From Ornithodoros turicata (taxonomy: Eukaryota; Arthropoda; Arachnida; Ixodida; Argasidae), in contig NC_088206.1 in the NCBI RefSeq assembly GCF_037126465.1, positions 9,027,187 to 9,091,186 of the forward strand: a stretch of 64,000 nucleotides of DNA, read 5' to 3'. A program made the position numbers and the translations under genes. The notes under the pieces were generated by a model. That model did no database searches, was not told where the DNA came from, and saw only the letters and a program-made list of their open reading frames with translations. Positions 1 through 12,116 of the stretch are shown in pieces; the stretch's first letter is position 1, and each line of letters opens with the position of its first letter.

Positions 1-512
1 GCTAATGAATGAGTATGACTATGACACGAATTGTGGCTTGAGCGTGAGTAGAACTTTGAATTTGTTACTGTATTTGTATTGGATTCATTGCATATATTCC
101 CTCTTTCATGGCTCGGATTGCTCACTCCTTTCATGGTACAATGACTGTGGCAGAAGTATAGCAAAATAAATAAAATATTGTATATAAAATCAATTTATTG
201 CAATATAAAATCTTGCATTCGAAAGACAGTCACTCTAGCTGTCTAACCCCACAAGGAGCCTCTGCTTCGGGGTTTTGACAGACATTACAGGCACGCGATT
301 TTTGAAAGCGGATGCATTGAATAAATTGATTTTGCGAAACGCTGAGTCGTTGCGTTCTGCAATGCCGCTCACATCGACGCTAACGCAGGTGTTCAGCGAT
401 GGCAAGTTTCCCGGCGTGGATGGATCCCTCTTACCGCAGCAGAGAAGACACGGACGAAGACAAGGGGCACCTGCGTACTCTTAAACTGAACAGCTTCGAG
501 TATTTACCAACC

Positions 513-765
513 ATCCTTTAGTCGATCAAGAGATAGATCAACTGATTCTCTCGAGCATCGTTCATCGTTCTAAATACGTGCAGGTCACACGAGGTATTGC
601 CGCGCAGCGCGAGGCGCCAATACACGTCTGCTAGCAGGCGGAAATACCTCACTTCGCTTCCGTCCGCCGTCTCTTTGCGCGCGTTAAGTGGAGACTCCAG
701 AGTCAAAGTAGTCATGACTCCATCCACTAAACGGCCAAGTGCACTTCCGGTGCACTTGGCCAGTC
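513..765 (-). repeat. Dispersed repeat copy, inverted partner at 1670-1800
   Basis: Read on the minus strand, this segment matches 1670-1800 on the plus strand: the two share the words CCGGAAGTGC, GGCCGTTTAGTGGAT and GAGTCATG, followed by a similar stretch ending in AACGCGC. Inside it, 733-761 is a perfect 12-bp inverted repeat with a 5-nt loop. No coding potential or terminal duplication was recognised, so the class is unknown. Confidence 0.5.
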
Positions 766-999
766 AAACTTCCAGTCAATCTCCGTGGCCCCATCTCAGA
801 AACTGAGTGACGGAATGAAAAGGACCGCGACGGAAGTTTAGTGACGTAGTTCCGCCATTCCGCCAGCTCATAGACATGTTTTGGAGGGTGTTATGGTGTT
901 CTGGTGCGTGGATTGCGGGAATCCTGGTGTGGATGCCTGCCCTGCGCTGCACAAAGGCACAAAGGCTGCGGAGCAAAGGCGCACTGCGCAGGCAACGTT

Positions 1000-1322
1000 T
1001 CGGCAGCACAACCACCGCACTCTTCCACCGTATGAGGCTCAACGTTGCCTTTACACCTGCCTTTCAACACCGTCTCGGCTCCACCTCGTCTTCACTTTGC
1101 TCCACTTGTGCAGTGCACGGCGACCTCTGCCACGTCATCCTGGCTTGTGGGCAATATCTCCACGAGTGTGCACTGATGGAAGTTGCTATGCAACGTATTG
1201 ACGAGCGGCCGTTCAACCTCGCGAAGATCCTCGGACTGTGGTCGAACGCTGCCCACCAGGTGCAAGTCCTTCGTCTTCTTGCGGAGCACTTGGGCTCCAC
1301 CGGTCTGGTGACGGCTCTCTGA
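1000..1322 (+). pseudogene. Non-LTR retrotransposon (LINE) ORF2 C-terminal remnant
   Basis: The reading frame ending at the TGA at 1320-1322 encodes a tail typical of LINE ORF2 proteins of the I/R1/Jockey group. A basic stretch leads into RLNVAFTPAF, then a CxxC-H-C arrangement (CSTC, HVILACGQY), then a helical stretch around ERPFNLAKILG. In complete elements this follows the RNase H region. No reverse transcriptase or endonuclease frame is present upstream, so this is a 5'-truncated dead copy. The stop is followed by a short 3' region with CATCAT repeats. Assignment rests on recognising the C-terminal pattern by eye; the clade is not certain. Confidence 0.6.
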
Positions 1323-1421
1323 AAGCCTCCCATCATCATCCCCTCATCCGTTCCCAATGCGCAATAGGGCAGTGTACCGCCTCAGCAGCGGTGAATCGCC
1401 CACCTCATCATCATCCAATGT

Positions 1422-1449
1422 ATGTGTGTGTGTGTGTGTGTGTGTGTGG
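1422..1449. repeat. (TG)n microsatellite
   Basis: About 14 TG units just after the LINE remnant's 3' region. Confidence 0.9.
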
Positions 1450-1669
1450 GCAGCACAAATTTGCAACGACGAACGTTGCATCGACTCAGCCTTTCGCAAA
1501 ATCCATTAATTAAACGCTACGCTTTTAAAAATAAAGTGCTTGCGGTGTCTGGTGTATGCCAAGCTAAACCTTAGCGCTCCGAAAGTGGGTGGCCGTCAGG
1601 AGTCGTTACTTCACGTGCAGACTCCGTTTTCGAGATGGTATCAGAAATTTTGATTCGAGTTACGAGCAC

Positions 1670-1800
1670 CGGAAGTGCGCCTGGCCGTTTAGTGGATTGA
1701 GTCATGTCTTTTTTTACTTTGGAATCGCTACTTATAACGCGCCCGTTGTTGTCTGCCTTTTCCGCCACGAACCGTGTTCGATATTCGTCCGTCCACTTTC
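1670..1800 (+). repeat. Dispersed repeat copy, inverted partner at 513-765
   Basis: Shares CCGGAAGTGC, GGCCGTTTAGTGGAT and the following bases with the reverse complement of 513-765. The two copies flank the LINE remnant. Nothing codes here. Confidence 0.45.
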
Positions 1801-1809
1801 GAGCAACCA

Positions 1810-2820
1810 TTTTTCGATCCCCTGACGACACCGCATTGTACGAGTAAGTAAAGAAAATAACAGTTTCTTTAATATCTTCCAATCTAGCGACATTCCATTT
1901 AGAAACAAAAGAGTAATAAAGTCCCTACGCTACACTTTATTTAACGACAGCAGCTTCTGAAGTATTGCTTCTATATAGCAACGACGGTGCTCAGGCGACC
2001 AGAGAAAGCCTCCTTCAACTTTCCCTCTCTCACTAATAACGATCCAACGATGCGAAACGATGTCTTGTGTCTTGTGGTAGGCTGCTTGTCTTTTACGGGC
2101 TTTTTATGAGGCCCAGGTTTTGTTTCTTCTTGTGGCAGGTTCTCATCGTCATATAACATATCTGTCGTCTGTTGCTCACTCTGGCCTACGGCCGAAAGAA
2201 GTTAGACGTGCAGTGAGGAACATTCTTGTTCTTTCTCCCGTTTCAAAATTTTATCAGTTTACATAGACATGTTCTTTCTTTTTTATGGCACAAGGGCAAC
2301 TATTGGACAAAGAGTGCCATAGGGATGTTGCGTATGACGCGTAGAACAAGAAGCGATTCAAATGGTAATAATTGGCTTAACGTCGCACTCTCTGTCGTTA
2401 ACGTACAATGCTTTCATTGGATAGGAACAGAGTTTCAAGCGGTGTTTCTAGAAAGAAAAAAGATATATATAGAGAGAGAAGAAGAAATGAGCGAAAATTT
2501 AAAAAAAAACTAAAGTATATGAGGCCATCCAATTCGAGCCTTTATGGCAGTCTCAATATATGATGCTGTAGAGGCATGCCGCCGGAAAACTTTTTAAAAA
2601 ATGACAGGGATCGGATGGTGGGTTAAAAGGCGCCAGTGTGAGCTTGTTGGTCCGTAAGATCGGTACAACGAAGCTGCTAACTCTACAACAGTCGAAGGGC
2701 GGCACCGACGTACATATACACAGAACGCGGCATCGCGAATAGTTGGGGCAGCTGGAACTTGAAGTCTCCTTCGAGTTCAGATGCCGTTTATGGATTTGTT
2801 TTTCTGTTCTTCCTTCTGGG
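1810..2820. other. Gene-free stretch
   Basis: AT-rich sequence with short ORFs in several frames and no recognisable domain, RNA or transposon end. Confidence 0.4.
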
Positions 2821-2825
2821 ACGGC

Positions 2826-2850
2826 GGGGGGGGGGGGGGGGGGGGGGGGG
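2826..2850 (+). repeat. Poly-G run
   Basis: Twenty-five consecutive G residues. Length in such runs is often unreliable in assemblies. Confidence 0.9.
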
Positions 2851-2925
2851 CTCGATTCGATCCGATACTCTGCCTGCAAGCGTTCGAGCGTGTTATTGAA
2901 GTGTTACAGAAAGGAGAGAAGAGGG

Positions 2926-4502
2926 CAGTCATGGCTGAGTTACTGCAAAAAATGTAACTAAGTCACTGTCACAGTTAGCCTGCAGAAAATAGTAACTAAA
3001 TTACCGTTACTGTTATTGAAATGTAACTAGTTACAGCTACAGTTACCACGTTCGAGTAACTTAGTTACTTTACAGTTACATTTTAAGAGAAAAAAACGAG
3101 TAAATGTAACTCTAAAAACATTGTTATAGTGCATCTACTGTGCAGACATAGTTATAACGTGTCATAAACAGAGGATTTCCCATGGGCCCTAACAGCGTGT
3201 ATTCGCACGAGCGACATCCCCACGGAATATTCTAGCGGAAGAAAAAGCGGAAACACTGCACACAGAGCTGAAGTTCCGTCCCGTTGAACATTCACACGGT
3301 ACCGGAATATCGGCAGTGGCGCTACTGCGCACTTAGCAGACGACAACGTCAGCGTCTTTTCCTGTCGTCTGCTACGGAATATCTTGCCCGGCGGTGTCGC
3401 GGGAAATCGCTCACGGTTGGCAGTGCCAACGCCTCATAGATACAGAAGGCCTGCTTATTACCTCCTCTCTCTCTTTCGCTACGTGGACATATAAAGTCAG
3501 AATGCGTCTGCCACTGCGAATCGCCGTTCTGCGAATTCAAGAACTCGCAAATGATTGCGGCTAACTTGGAACCTGTAGACCTGAATCCGTAGACAAAAAA
3601 GTGCGACACGCTTTCCAGAAAATTAGTCTTGAGAAAGATATGGGACCGTTTTGCGCTCTCTTTTAAAGTTTTCTCATTTAGTACGCGAGGACGTTCCATC
3701 ACTACTCGCAGACGACGGCGGTGCGTCTCCATGGCTACGGCCGCTGAAAGCGCGTTCGTGATTGGCTACCGCCAATGAAAAACACCAGTCGAAAACAGTT
3801 GGGACTGGGAGGTACCCGGGTTCGAATCCCTGTGTCGGCTGTGCTGTCTGGGGTTTTTCCTGGTTTTTCCTCGAACGGTTTCATACATATGTCGGCACAG
3901 TTCAATTAGAAGTCGGCCCAGGACGCAAATTCCCCCAGGGCGCCAGTCGTGACGTTGCGCACGACTGTGAGGCCGACAACGGCGACCCCCAGCGCCACCA
4001 CCACCATTGGCGTACTCTTAGTTGTATTGTCTTAGTTGTATACGTCACGTCGACGAGTAAGCAGGTGAAGGAGACAAGACACGACGGGCCGCCTACCTAG
4101 GTGGTGTTGGCAGTGCTCGTGAAGGCGCGACGTCGAGCGCTTGCGTTCACGTGACAGCAGGAAGCTATGACGTTTTTTTTTTTTTTTTTGCATCTTCCGT
4201 TCTAATATTCTGAGCAACGTGACTCGTGTGAATACGCGGTTAGTGCAAGGCCATCCAGGCCGCGTATGGGATGACAAAATTCGTGGAATTCCTGCTTGGG
4301 GCAAAGCCGCAGGGCACTTGAAGCCTCGACGAAGCGACGCTAGACAACTGACGCGTGGAAAATAATACAATACCTGAGTAACTTCGTTACAGTTACATTT
4401 TCAGTTCATTATATAAGGGATTCTTTTTAATGTTATTTTACCAAAAAGTGGTAACTAGTTACAGTTACAAGTCACGTAACTTAGTTATACTACCCAAGAC
4501 TG
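2926..4502. mobile_element. hAT-like element with 8-bp target duplication, carrying nested insertions
   Basis: The element is bounded by the direct repeat GAAGAGGG at 2918-2925 and 4503-4510, the 8-bp size characteristic of hAT transposons. Its ends, CAGTCATGGCTGAGT and the complement of the right end, CAGTCTTGGGTAGT, are imperfect inverted repeats. Both subterminal regions are packed with GTAAC/GTTAC motifs. No transposase frame survives. The interior holds a Ruka-like SINE (3795-4010) and a segment at 3430-3775 resembling 30065-30270, so it has been a target for later insertions. Confidence 0.7.
3795..4010 (+). mobile_element. Ruka-like tRNA-derived SINE, tail type 2
   Basis: A pol III B-box-like word (GGTTCGAATCC, 3819-3829) heads the copy. 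It is followed by the family body (GGCTGTGCTGTCTGGGG, then AGAAGTCGGCCCAGGACGC). The 3' tail contains CCCCCAGGGCG and GTCGTGACGTTGC and ends near CCACCACCACCATTGG. The body is shared with 17031-17263 and 17889-18431; the tail is shared with 10469-10568 and 31907-32029. Assignment to the tick Ruka family is from memory of its tRNA-derived structure. Confidence 0.7.
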
Positions 4503-4844
4503 GAAGAGGGTGTAGGGGTAACGCCAGAACTGCAATGTATGCAGAAAGTCGTGCTGGTTCCTGCCGGCGATGATGCCATCCTGTATTTCTGTAAACACTT
4601 GTGCGGCGACGCATGCGCGGGAGGCGTTCTCTCTCTCTCTCTCTCTCACTCACACATACACACACCCTCTCTCTCATTGGCCGGGGTCTCTCCGCGTGGG
4701 TATCATCATGCCGATGAGCGTTGCACCAGTAAGCCGTAAACAATAATCCCCTAGTCAGAATGCTACCTTAACGTAACGTGCGTAAACGCAACGGCCGGCG
4801 AAAACGGGAGGCGTACGCCTTTTTTATGACGATTATCGACTCCC

Positions 4845-5052
4845 GATCGCTTCATCGTCGTTACGGTCGTTACAAGCTAACGAGTGGCGGGAAATTTAAA
4901 AAGGTGGCCACGTGATAAAACACGTGCACTGCGCTCTTCGCGCGATACGTGAAGGCCGTGGTACACGTCACGCGCAATGTGTCACGTGCACACCTTTTTG
5001 AATCTCCCGCCACTCGTTAGCTTGTAAGGACCGTAACGACGATGAAGCGATT
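4845..5052. mobile_element. Palindromic MITE
   Basis: Two arms of about 70 bp are near-perfect inverted copies: the left includes GATCGCTTCATCGTCGTTAC and CTAACGAGTGGCGGGA, the right their complements. The centre is a GC-rich loop containing several CACGTG words. Outside it, 4800-4835 and 5064-5113 resemble the ends of the 17937-18185 MITE, so this may be one element nested in another. Confidence 0.65.
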
Positions 5053-5681
5053 AAGCCCCCAGGAGACAGAACGATGTGATTCGAGATGGTGGTTGGGCTA
5101 CCGGTGAAGTTACGGCCGTTCCATTTACGGCCTTAAAGGAACATGGAAGTGAAACCCTGCCTCATCTGTGAAGCTGTCCACCGGAGTATCACCATGCAAA
5201 ATATTTTCGCTCTGCGCTGTATTGTCACTGCACCATCGAATTTCCAAAAACAGCCGGAGAAAGCAGCCGCTGCAGACAGACACGAGCCTCGTGTCACGTA
5301 GCAACGGTTCTGTGCCTTTCTTTTTTTTTTTTTTTCTTCTCAGCTAACGCGCCGCTTATACATGCTTGAGCTGTGCCGTTGTACGTCACTGGTCACGTGC
5401 CGGAGACCATGATGCGTCACGACGTCCTCTCGTTCGACGATACGCTCTTTGCACGAGGAGAGGATTTTTTAAAGGTGTGCGGAACAGAGCCTTGCTCTGT
5501 AGGTCACCTGCGCTCATGTTTCTTTCGCAGGAGCTCATTTTATTCGTTGCACAACACGCTGCAGCGAAGAAAAAAAAATAAAGGAAAGTGGGGGGTCACT
5601 TACACGCTCCTTTAAGTTGGCCGTCTGACAAGGGCATACGTAACGCATCAACAAATATATGAGTAAGCCCGTGCGGACCTA

Positions 5682-6286
5682 CAGGGTTAGTCTAGCAAAC
5701 GTTACACATTTAGAGTTGATCGTAAAAATAGGAAACGGTGTTTAGCCAACCCAAAACTTTGCAGACTGGTAGCCATTTGTCTCAAGTTTTGTTGGAATTT
5801 TTTGTGAGCGCTATGGTCGTGTAGAAAAAAAAATTGAAAATCAAGAAAAATTTCACTCTGTGCATTTTCTATGACCTATCTCACTGAAAAGCCGCCATTT
5901 TCTCCTATGTGCGCCTCATTTTTATTTCACCGCACACAGATGACACCACCGTACAGAAGAACAGGATGAGTGCATAACGTCAGAATCATAGTCAGAATGG
6001 GCATGTCGCATCGTTCTAGGCAGCGCCGCCAGTGTGACGTGATGTGAATGTGAAGCAGACACAAGGAAAAATGGCGGCGTTTGCGTGAGATAGGCCATTG
6101 AAAATGCATGGGGCGAGTTTTTGCTTGATTTTTAATTTTCTTTTTACATTAGAATAGTGCTTACAAAAAATTGCAGTACAACTTGAGACAAATGGCTAGC
6201 AATCTTCAAAGTTTGGGGTAGGCTAAAGCCCGTTTTCTATTTTTACGATGCTGTCGATATGTGTAACGTTTGCTAGCCTAACCCTG
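5682..6286. mobile_element. TA-flanked MITE with >100-bp inverted repeats
   Basis: Starts CAGGGTTAGTCTAGCAAACG and ends with the complement of CAGGGTTAGGCTAGCAAACG. Similarity between the arms continues for over 100 bp, including the shared word AGCCATTTGTCTCAAGTT. TA dinucleotides at 5680-5681 and 6287-6288 fit a mariner/Tc1-type target duplication. No transposase frame is present. Confidence 0.75.
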
Positions 6287-6299
6287 TAGAACGTATTTT

Positions 6300-7670
6300 C
6301 CGCTCACCGAGATTTGTGAGTGAGACCATGCTGGCAGTTATAACTGCATAGATGCACCATGACGAAGACTTCCTGTTGGGCGTCTAGCGTGTATCAGCGT
6401 GCGGTCGTGCACGATCACACGCCAATTTCTTATCATTTCTCTTTTATACATGCGACTCGCAAGTCAATCCATGGCATTCGTTAAACGGGATAAAAGGGAG
6501 CGAGGCATCAACGATGCAAAACACCAAAAGACAGCGTCCCGTTCGTTCACTTTTAGTAGCCTTTAACGCAAACCAATAAACCCATCCTCACTGAGCATAC
6601 CTGCTCGCGCGTGTCAGTATTCCCCAAGCGCACCATACGCTCCTATAAATCTGTGGTATTAATTTTTCCGCATCAGTCATTTCCTGAGTATTAAGCTCTC
6701 AGCTCCTGTCGCGTGCATAATTACAAAGTCAGCGGCCGTGGGCTCGAAGGGTCCTCTTATATTCCCTCTCTCTCTTGCACCTCACTGCTTTCTTATCTTC
6801 TACCTTCTTTTTTTTTCTTCTGCTTCCTCGTGTCGGCCTCATTATGTCCTATCGGCTCATTTGCCGTATACAAAGATAATTGCCCAGACACAGAAGAACA
6901 AGTGGCACTTCAAAAAAAAAAAAAAAAAAGAAAGAAAGAAACCGCGTTAGCAGGAGTGGAACTTGCTTTTTTAGCCATAACGGAGCCAATTAGTGAAAGA
7001 GAATTCTTATCCGAGTGTGACCATATATATACGAGTCCCGAGAAATAATTAGGTCCATTTTTGTATTATTGGTGTCCGCTTGCTGCCATTCTGCTCGCAT
7101 GTTATATTTCGTGGAAATATCTGTTAGTAGTTCCAGCGAGTGTGACGATGCTTGAAGAGCCTAGCAATATAGGCATGCTTTGATTATGCAAGAACTGATG
7201 TTCTGAGGCTGGAACAACATAGAAGGGACAAATACGTACAAAGCCTCAATTTGCCTAAGAAATTAACTTTCATCTTTCATGCTTTGATTGGCTGCATTAA
7301 CACTATTTTTATTCGCGTTTGCAATTCGGTAATGTCATTAGACGTCTCTGAATCATACTTTTCTTTACTAGGATCATCGTCATCGTCATCACATCATCAT
7401 CATCATCTTGTGATTGTTGCTGTTCATTTTCGCTCTTAACTGCTTACGAATGAAAGATTTTGCTGCTCGTTGGTCTTTGTTGGGCAGGAAAAACTCTTCA
7501 GGGAGAGCATTGCAGAGGTGTTTCACTTCACCTTTATTGTGCACCCACCCCAAGAAAGAATCTCGAATAGATCCGTTAACACTGTATTCGATCAATAGTA
7601 CACTTAGTAGTTTTCGTACATTGCCGGAAATGGACCGCAAGTAACAGCGTGTAACTGCTTTACCGGAATC
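6300..7670. other. Gene-free stretch
   Basis: AT-rich sequence with homopolymer and ATC microsatellite runs (around 7378-7410). No gene or transposon end was recognised. Confidence 0.4.
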
Positions 7671-7677
7671 TTTATTC

Positions 7678-8147
7678 ACGCACACTCTCGGCTAGTAAAC
7701 CAAAAAAGTTTATTCAGAGTTCCTGGTAGCCCTGTCTACAAGGCAAGTATCCAGTCTCCTGACGCCCCTATTGGTTTCTCACCTGACCTATAAGGTGCGC
7801 ACGCTCTCGGCTAGTAAACCAAAAAGTTTATTCAGAGTTCCTGGTGGCCCTGTCTACAAGGCAAGTATTCACTCTTCTGACGCCTCCATTGGTTTCTCAC
7901 CTGACCTATAAGGTGCGCACACTCTCGGCTAGTAAACCAAAAAGTTTATTCAGAGTTTCTGGTGGCCCTGTCTACAAGGCAGGTATTCAGTCTTCTGACG
8001 CCCCCATTGGTTTCTCACCTGACCTATAAGGTGCGCACACTCTCGGCTAGTAAACCAAAAAGTTTATTCAGAGTTCCTGGTGGCCCTGTCTACAAGGCAA
8101 GTATTCAGTCTTCTGACGCCCCCATTGGTTTCTAACCTGACCTATAA
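7678..8147. repeat. Tandem repeat, four units of about 118 bp
   Basis: Four consecutive copies of a unit beginning CTCTCGGCTAGTAAACC and ending CACCTGACCTATAAGGTGC. Copies differ by a few substitutions and single-base changes. The short ORF across them (7844-8029) simply repeats with the unit and is not a gene. Confidence 0.9.
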
Positions 8148-8202
8148 CGTCGACCTGCTATTAAACGGTACGATAAACGAAACGATAGAACCAACGGCTT
8201 AA

Positions 8203-9300
8203 AGCGACCATGAAATGGTCTTCGCGAATTCCGAGTACTCTGCCGGGGACGGTTCTCATGATCCCTCACTAATCACTATCGTACACACATCGACTTTTAA
8301 CCGTATTCAGTGCACCGGGGGAGCAGTTACCAGGCAAAAATATCGGGGCGTGACCTGCCGGATACATTCCTTCGAAGCGGGCCTTACGCCATTAACGTCC
8401 AGTCCTCTCAGGCAACAAACCTCTGCCCGAGAAACGTCATCATGACGTTGGTAGACAGACCGAAACCGAAACAGATCGGAAAGGGAGAGCCGGTCTCCAC
8501 GAATGTGCACTTGTTCGCTGGCTCCTATTGAAAGAAAAGTAGAGCCCAAGGTTGCATCCCTTCAGGGATCATCGCAATCCCCTCAAGACCGTGGTTTTCG
8601 GGCGAGACCTTGTTCGCCCCATAGCTTCGAGCATTAGTTCGACTCTACCAAACCGGTGGCGCTGTCGAACACTATGACGTCATTTGTTTACAAACAGGGA
8701 GAGGTCTATTGTGAACGACTGGAAGCACACACTCTGCGGGACCACGTGGTTGCATGGTTTCGGTTTGGACAGCGACGACGTCGTCTATCTGCCGTCGAAA
8801 TCCGTAGCAATATGGCGAAACGCAAATTGTCGGCGATGGATGAACAGGTTGTGTGACGCACACAGCGTCTACCACCGATACATTTTCTGACGAAGAAGGA
8901 GCTCAGAGAGGAAAACGTGCTCCAAGTAACCATGCTGACAATCAACGGCTACATTACGCTCCTGGTAGGATTCTGTGTCAACGATTAGATACGATCTTAG
9001 CTCCAGGTCAAATTAATACATATTTCACGACGAAGTTTGCAAGCTTGCTTGCAAATTGTGCAATCTGCTCGCCAAAGACCGTTCGGGAATCGGCAACATC
9101 CTCTGTGTGTGATGTCACGGCCATGCTGTTTCCCTCGCAGGTGGGTCGTATAGCAGTCGCCGTTCACGGCCGTGGTTAATATCTAATATTTTCGCTATTT
9201 GAACGATTTCCAACTTCATATTTCACAGGGTGAATGCTTTAGTACAGAGAAACAAATTGAAAATGATCGTAGGCTTGTCAAATATCCTTTCATGGTCCCT
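8203..9300. mobile_element. TTAA-flanked DNA element
   Basis: TTAA occurs at 8199-8202 and 9301-9304. The ends are AGCGACCATGAAA and the complement of AGGGACCATGAAA, a short inverted repeat. TTAA targets are used by piggyBac-type and a few other transposons, but no transposase is visible and the end motif is not a classical piggyBac one, so the superfamily is open. Its interior (8420-8713) is repeated in inverted orientation at 12384-12682. Confidence 0.6.
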
Positions 9301-9309
9301 TTAAAATGA

Positions 9310-10460
9310 AGCAGGGTCTCAAGCCTCTCTCGCGAATTTAAGTTCCTGCGGATCGCTTTTCGAGGGAGTTCTGCCCACAAACGCGAAAAAGAAAGGCCTT
9401 CTAGAGTACGACAGGCGAACCAATTTTAATATACTCTACAGTTAAAGCATAACCTCTGTACCGTGCCTAGAATGTAGCTTATATAACGAACAAGTAACAG
9501 AACATGGTCGCGCAGCGCGGCAAAGCCTCTCTCAAGTTTCTACCTGGTATCTCTCAGGTTTGCCGTCCCATCATGTGTATTGTAAATTAAATCAATCGAA
9601 TTAAATTAAAAACTGTACGTGATTTAAGTCTTCCGTTCTTGTAGATTCACAAATAATGCATCCAACTGTCATGCTCTGAACGTTGATACAATACATTATA
9701 GCAGAGCGCTGAGGACTAAAACAAAACGGCCACCGCGATGTGTCAGTCCATAGCCTCTTATATACTTACTCCTATATGCAATGTATAGGAGGCTATGGTC
9801 AGGCACACCGCATGACACGCCTTTATTTTTCGCACTTTCTTTTTCTCGCACACCAAAACAGAGAAAGAAAAAGCAACAGTAAACACACATTTGAGTTTGT
9901 GCTTGAGCGCGCACAACAAGCGCTTGTCAGTGAAACATAGCCAAAAACGTTCTAGTCTCAAAACTTCCAGAATAAATTAGACGAGCGCTCACTCAATCTT
10001 AGACGCCAGGCACAGAGCTTATTCCGTGCGCAGCTGATGAGTCTCTCAGAACTTTTATGGCGATCTACCCATCGTAATGTGCGTGGAATCATTTCGTAAG
10101 AGATCGCTGCTATTAATTAATTTTGCTCCGTCACCCTTCCTATAAACATGCATAATGAATTAAGGAGAGAACGCGAACTTTATAGGTTCTGTAAACAACG
10201 TCGGGAACAAGAGTAAGCACTCTGTTGTGAAACACGGAACTGCTGACCATGCTCGAGAAGCTTCGCGAAACAAGCAAGCGAATAATGAATCTATACAAAG
10301 ATAAAAGTGTCGTGTCATGTTTCATCCGTCATATGAGATAGTTAAAAAGGTCTTTCGTAACAGCAGCGCGATGCGACGCGGAAGCAAATGGTCACGTAGG
10401 TTAACATTTTTATTGGGCAAGCTGCACTGCACGGCCCTGCATGGCCTGCCTTCTGTGGCC
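9310..10460. other. Gene-free stretch
   Basis: AT-rich, no coding pattern. The only structure seen is a small imperfect inverted repeat at 9747-9798 (CCATAGCCTC and its complement). Confidence 0.4.
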
Positions 10461-10468
10461 TGCCTGTG

Positions 10469-10568
10469 CCCTTAGAAGTCGGCCCAGGACGCACATTCCC
10501 CCAGGGCGTCAGTCGTGACGTTGCCCGCATAAGTGAGGCAAGCCCTATCGCCATCACCACCACCACCA
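10469..10568 (+). mobile_element. Ruka-like SINE 3' fragment, tail type 2
   Basis: Contains AGAAGTCGGCCCAGGACGC followed by CCCCCAGGGCGTCAGTCGTG and ends in CACCACCACC. The tRNA-derived head is missing. Confidence 0.65.
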
Positions 10569-10728
10569 CCTGCCTTCTGTGGAAAAAAAGGAACAACTTT
10601 AGTCCTGATACATGCATTGTTACAACCACCAGTCTTTCACAGGACTAAAGTGATGGGACTAAGTGAGTGACAGGGAGGGAGGACTGCATTTCATGCTTTG
10701 TCCTCACACGAAACCTCACAGTCCTATA

Positions 10729-10900
10729 CAGTGAACCTTCGTTAATATGACCCCCGATAATCTGACATACGCGCTTTACGACTATACTCCTGGGGAACAA
10801 TGCAGTGAAACCTCTTCAAATCCCCCCGTTAATATGACAATTCCGCGTTATGACCAAAATTTTCGGCAACGACCATCGTCATAATAACGAGGGTTCACTG
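10729..10900. mobile_element. pogo/mariner-type MITE
   Basis: A 172-bp element with ends CAGTGAACCTTCGTTA and the complement of CAGTGAACCCTCGTTA, flanked by TA at 10727-10728 and 10901-10902. An internal imperfect copy of the end motif (CAGTGAAACCTC, around 10802) adds to the structure. The end motif is typical of pogo/Tigger-type elements. Non-autonomous. Confidence 0.85.
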
Positions 10901-11470
10901 TATGTACACAATCTGTGCACATTAATGAAATTAATTTGACTTTGAAGTAAGCTGTAATGTAATAATAACGTAAATTTATAAAATGTATAAAAATATGTAA
11001 CACGCATGGGACACAATTTGCCAAAAAAAAGTACCCCTAACTATTTCTTGCTTGTAGCCTTAAAATTCCATTTTTGTAATAGAAATTTACGTTGCGTTGC
11101 TTCATCAAGTTCTTGTAGAGCACATATTCACATTGGATTGGATTGGAAAAAGAAAGAAAAATATGGAGAGGTTAGTCCCGACCCAGTCAGAACTGGCTAC
11201 TCCAAAACGCGTTTGTGGGTGAAAAAAAGAGCTAGAAAACACAGAACAAACAAACGAACAATCAAAAACAGGAAACAGGAAAGGGGAAGAGTGGGTGTAG
11301 TAGCGGGTGGGTGGGGCATATTCACATAATCTGTTGCACTCAAGTGATTGTATTGTATTGCATCCGTATCGAAAAAAAAAAAGATAAAAGGAAATGTGAT
11401 CGGAGATCATATGCGATGTTTAAGTGCAGTGGTGGGAGAGTAAATTTCAGAAACTGTTCTTGCTCTCCAA

Positions 11471-12070
11471 GAAGAGACGTTGCCGTGTGACGCGTCAGCT
11501 GCTTTAGAGGCATAGGCAGGTTATTGCTCCAGCGGAACTTCTTGTTGAGCTTCCTTACACCCATGGAATATAGTGACCCTTATTTCTTTTTATAATTGTA
11601 CGGAAACAAATGTTCATACTTGCAATTTCATTTAATTCAAAGAGTGTCTGCGAAGTTGAAGGGTTCTGCTCAGCTGTACAGTGCAGGACAGAAGTTTACG
11701 GAACACGCTCTGGCGCATTCCTTGCTAAGAGTGACACGCCAGCAGCGAATGGTCGTACGGACCTACAAACAGGTGATTGGGTTTCCTATAGGCACATGTC
11801 GAAGTTCATACGGTCCCATTCGCTGCTAGCGCGTGTCACTCTGAGGAAGGAATGCGCCAGAGCGTGTTCCGTAAACTTCTGTCCTGCACTGTACAGCTTA
11901 GCATAACCCTTCAACTTCGCAGACGCTCTTTGAATTAAATGAAATTGGAAGTATGAACATTTGTCCATAATATTCCATGGGTGTAAGGAAGCTCAACAAG
12001 AAGTTCCGCTGGAGCAATAACCTGCCTATGCCTCTAAAGCAGCTAACGCGTCACACGGCAACGTCTCTTC
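11471..12070. repeat. 600-bp imperfect palindrome
   Basis: The left arm (from GAAGAGACGTTGCCGTGTGA) and the right arm (ending in its complement) match over most of their length, sharing words such as GGCATAGGCAGGTTATTGCT and TTCCTTACACCCATGGAATA. The left arm has about 26 extra bases near 11571-11597. The centre is occupied by a separate TA-flanked inverted-repeat element (11679-11891). Just outside the right arm is a Tc1-type end (ACTTTTGTCCAGCACTGTA, to 12100) that has no clear left partner. Confidence 0.75.
11679..11891. mobile_element. Tc1-like MITE at the centre of the palindrome
   Basis: Ends are CAGTGCAGGACAGAAGTTTA and its complement, with TA at 11677-11678 and 11892-11893. The inner arms continue through ACGGAACACGCTCTGGCGCA. 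The end motif is related to that of the element at 37902-38215. Confidence 0.7.
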
Positions 12071-12116
12071 TTTTTCGTCAAACTTTTGTCCAGCACTGTA
12101 CTAAGTTGGTTTACAC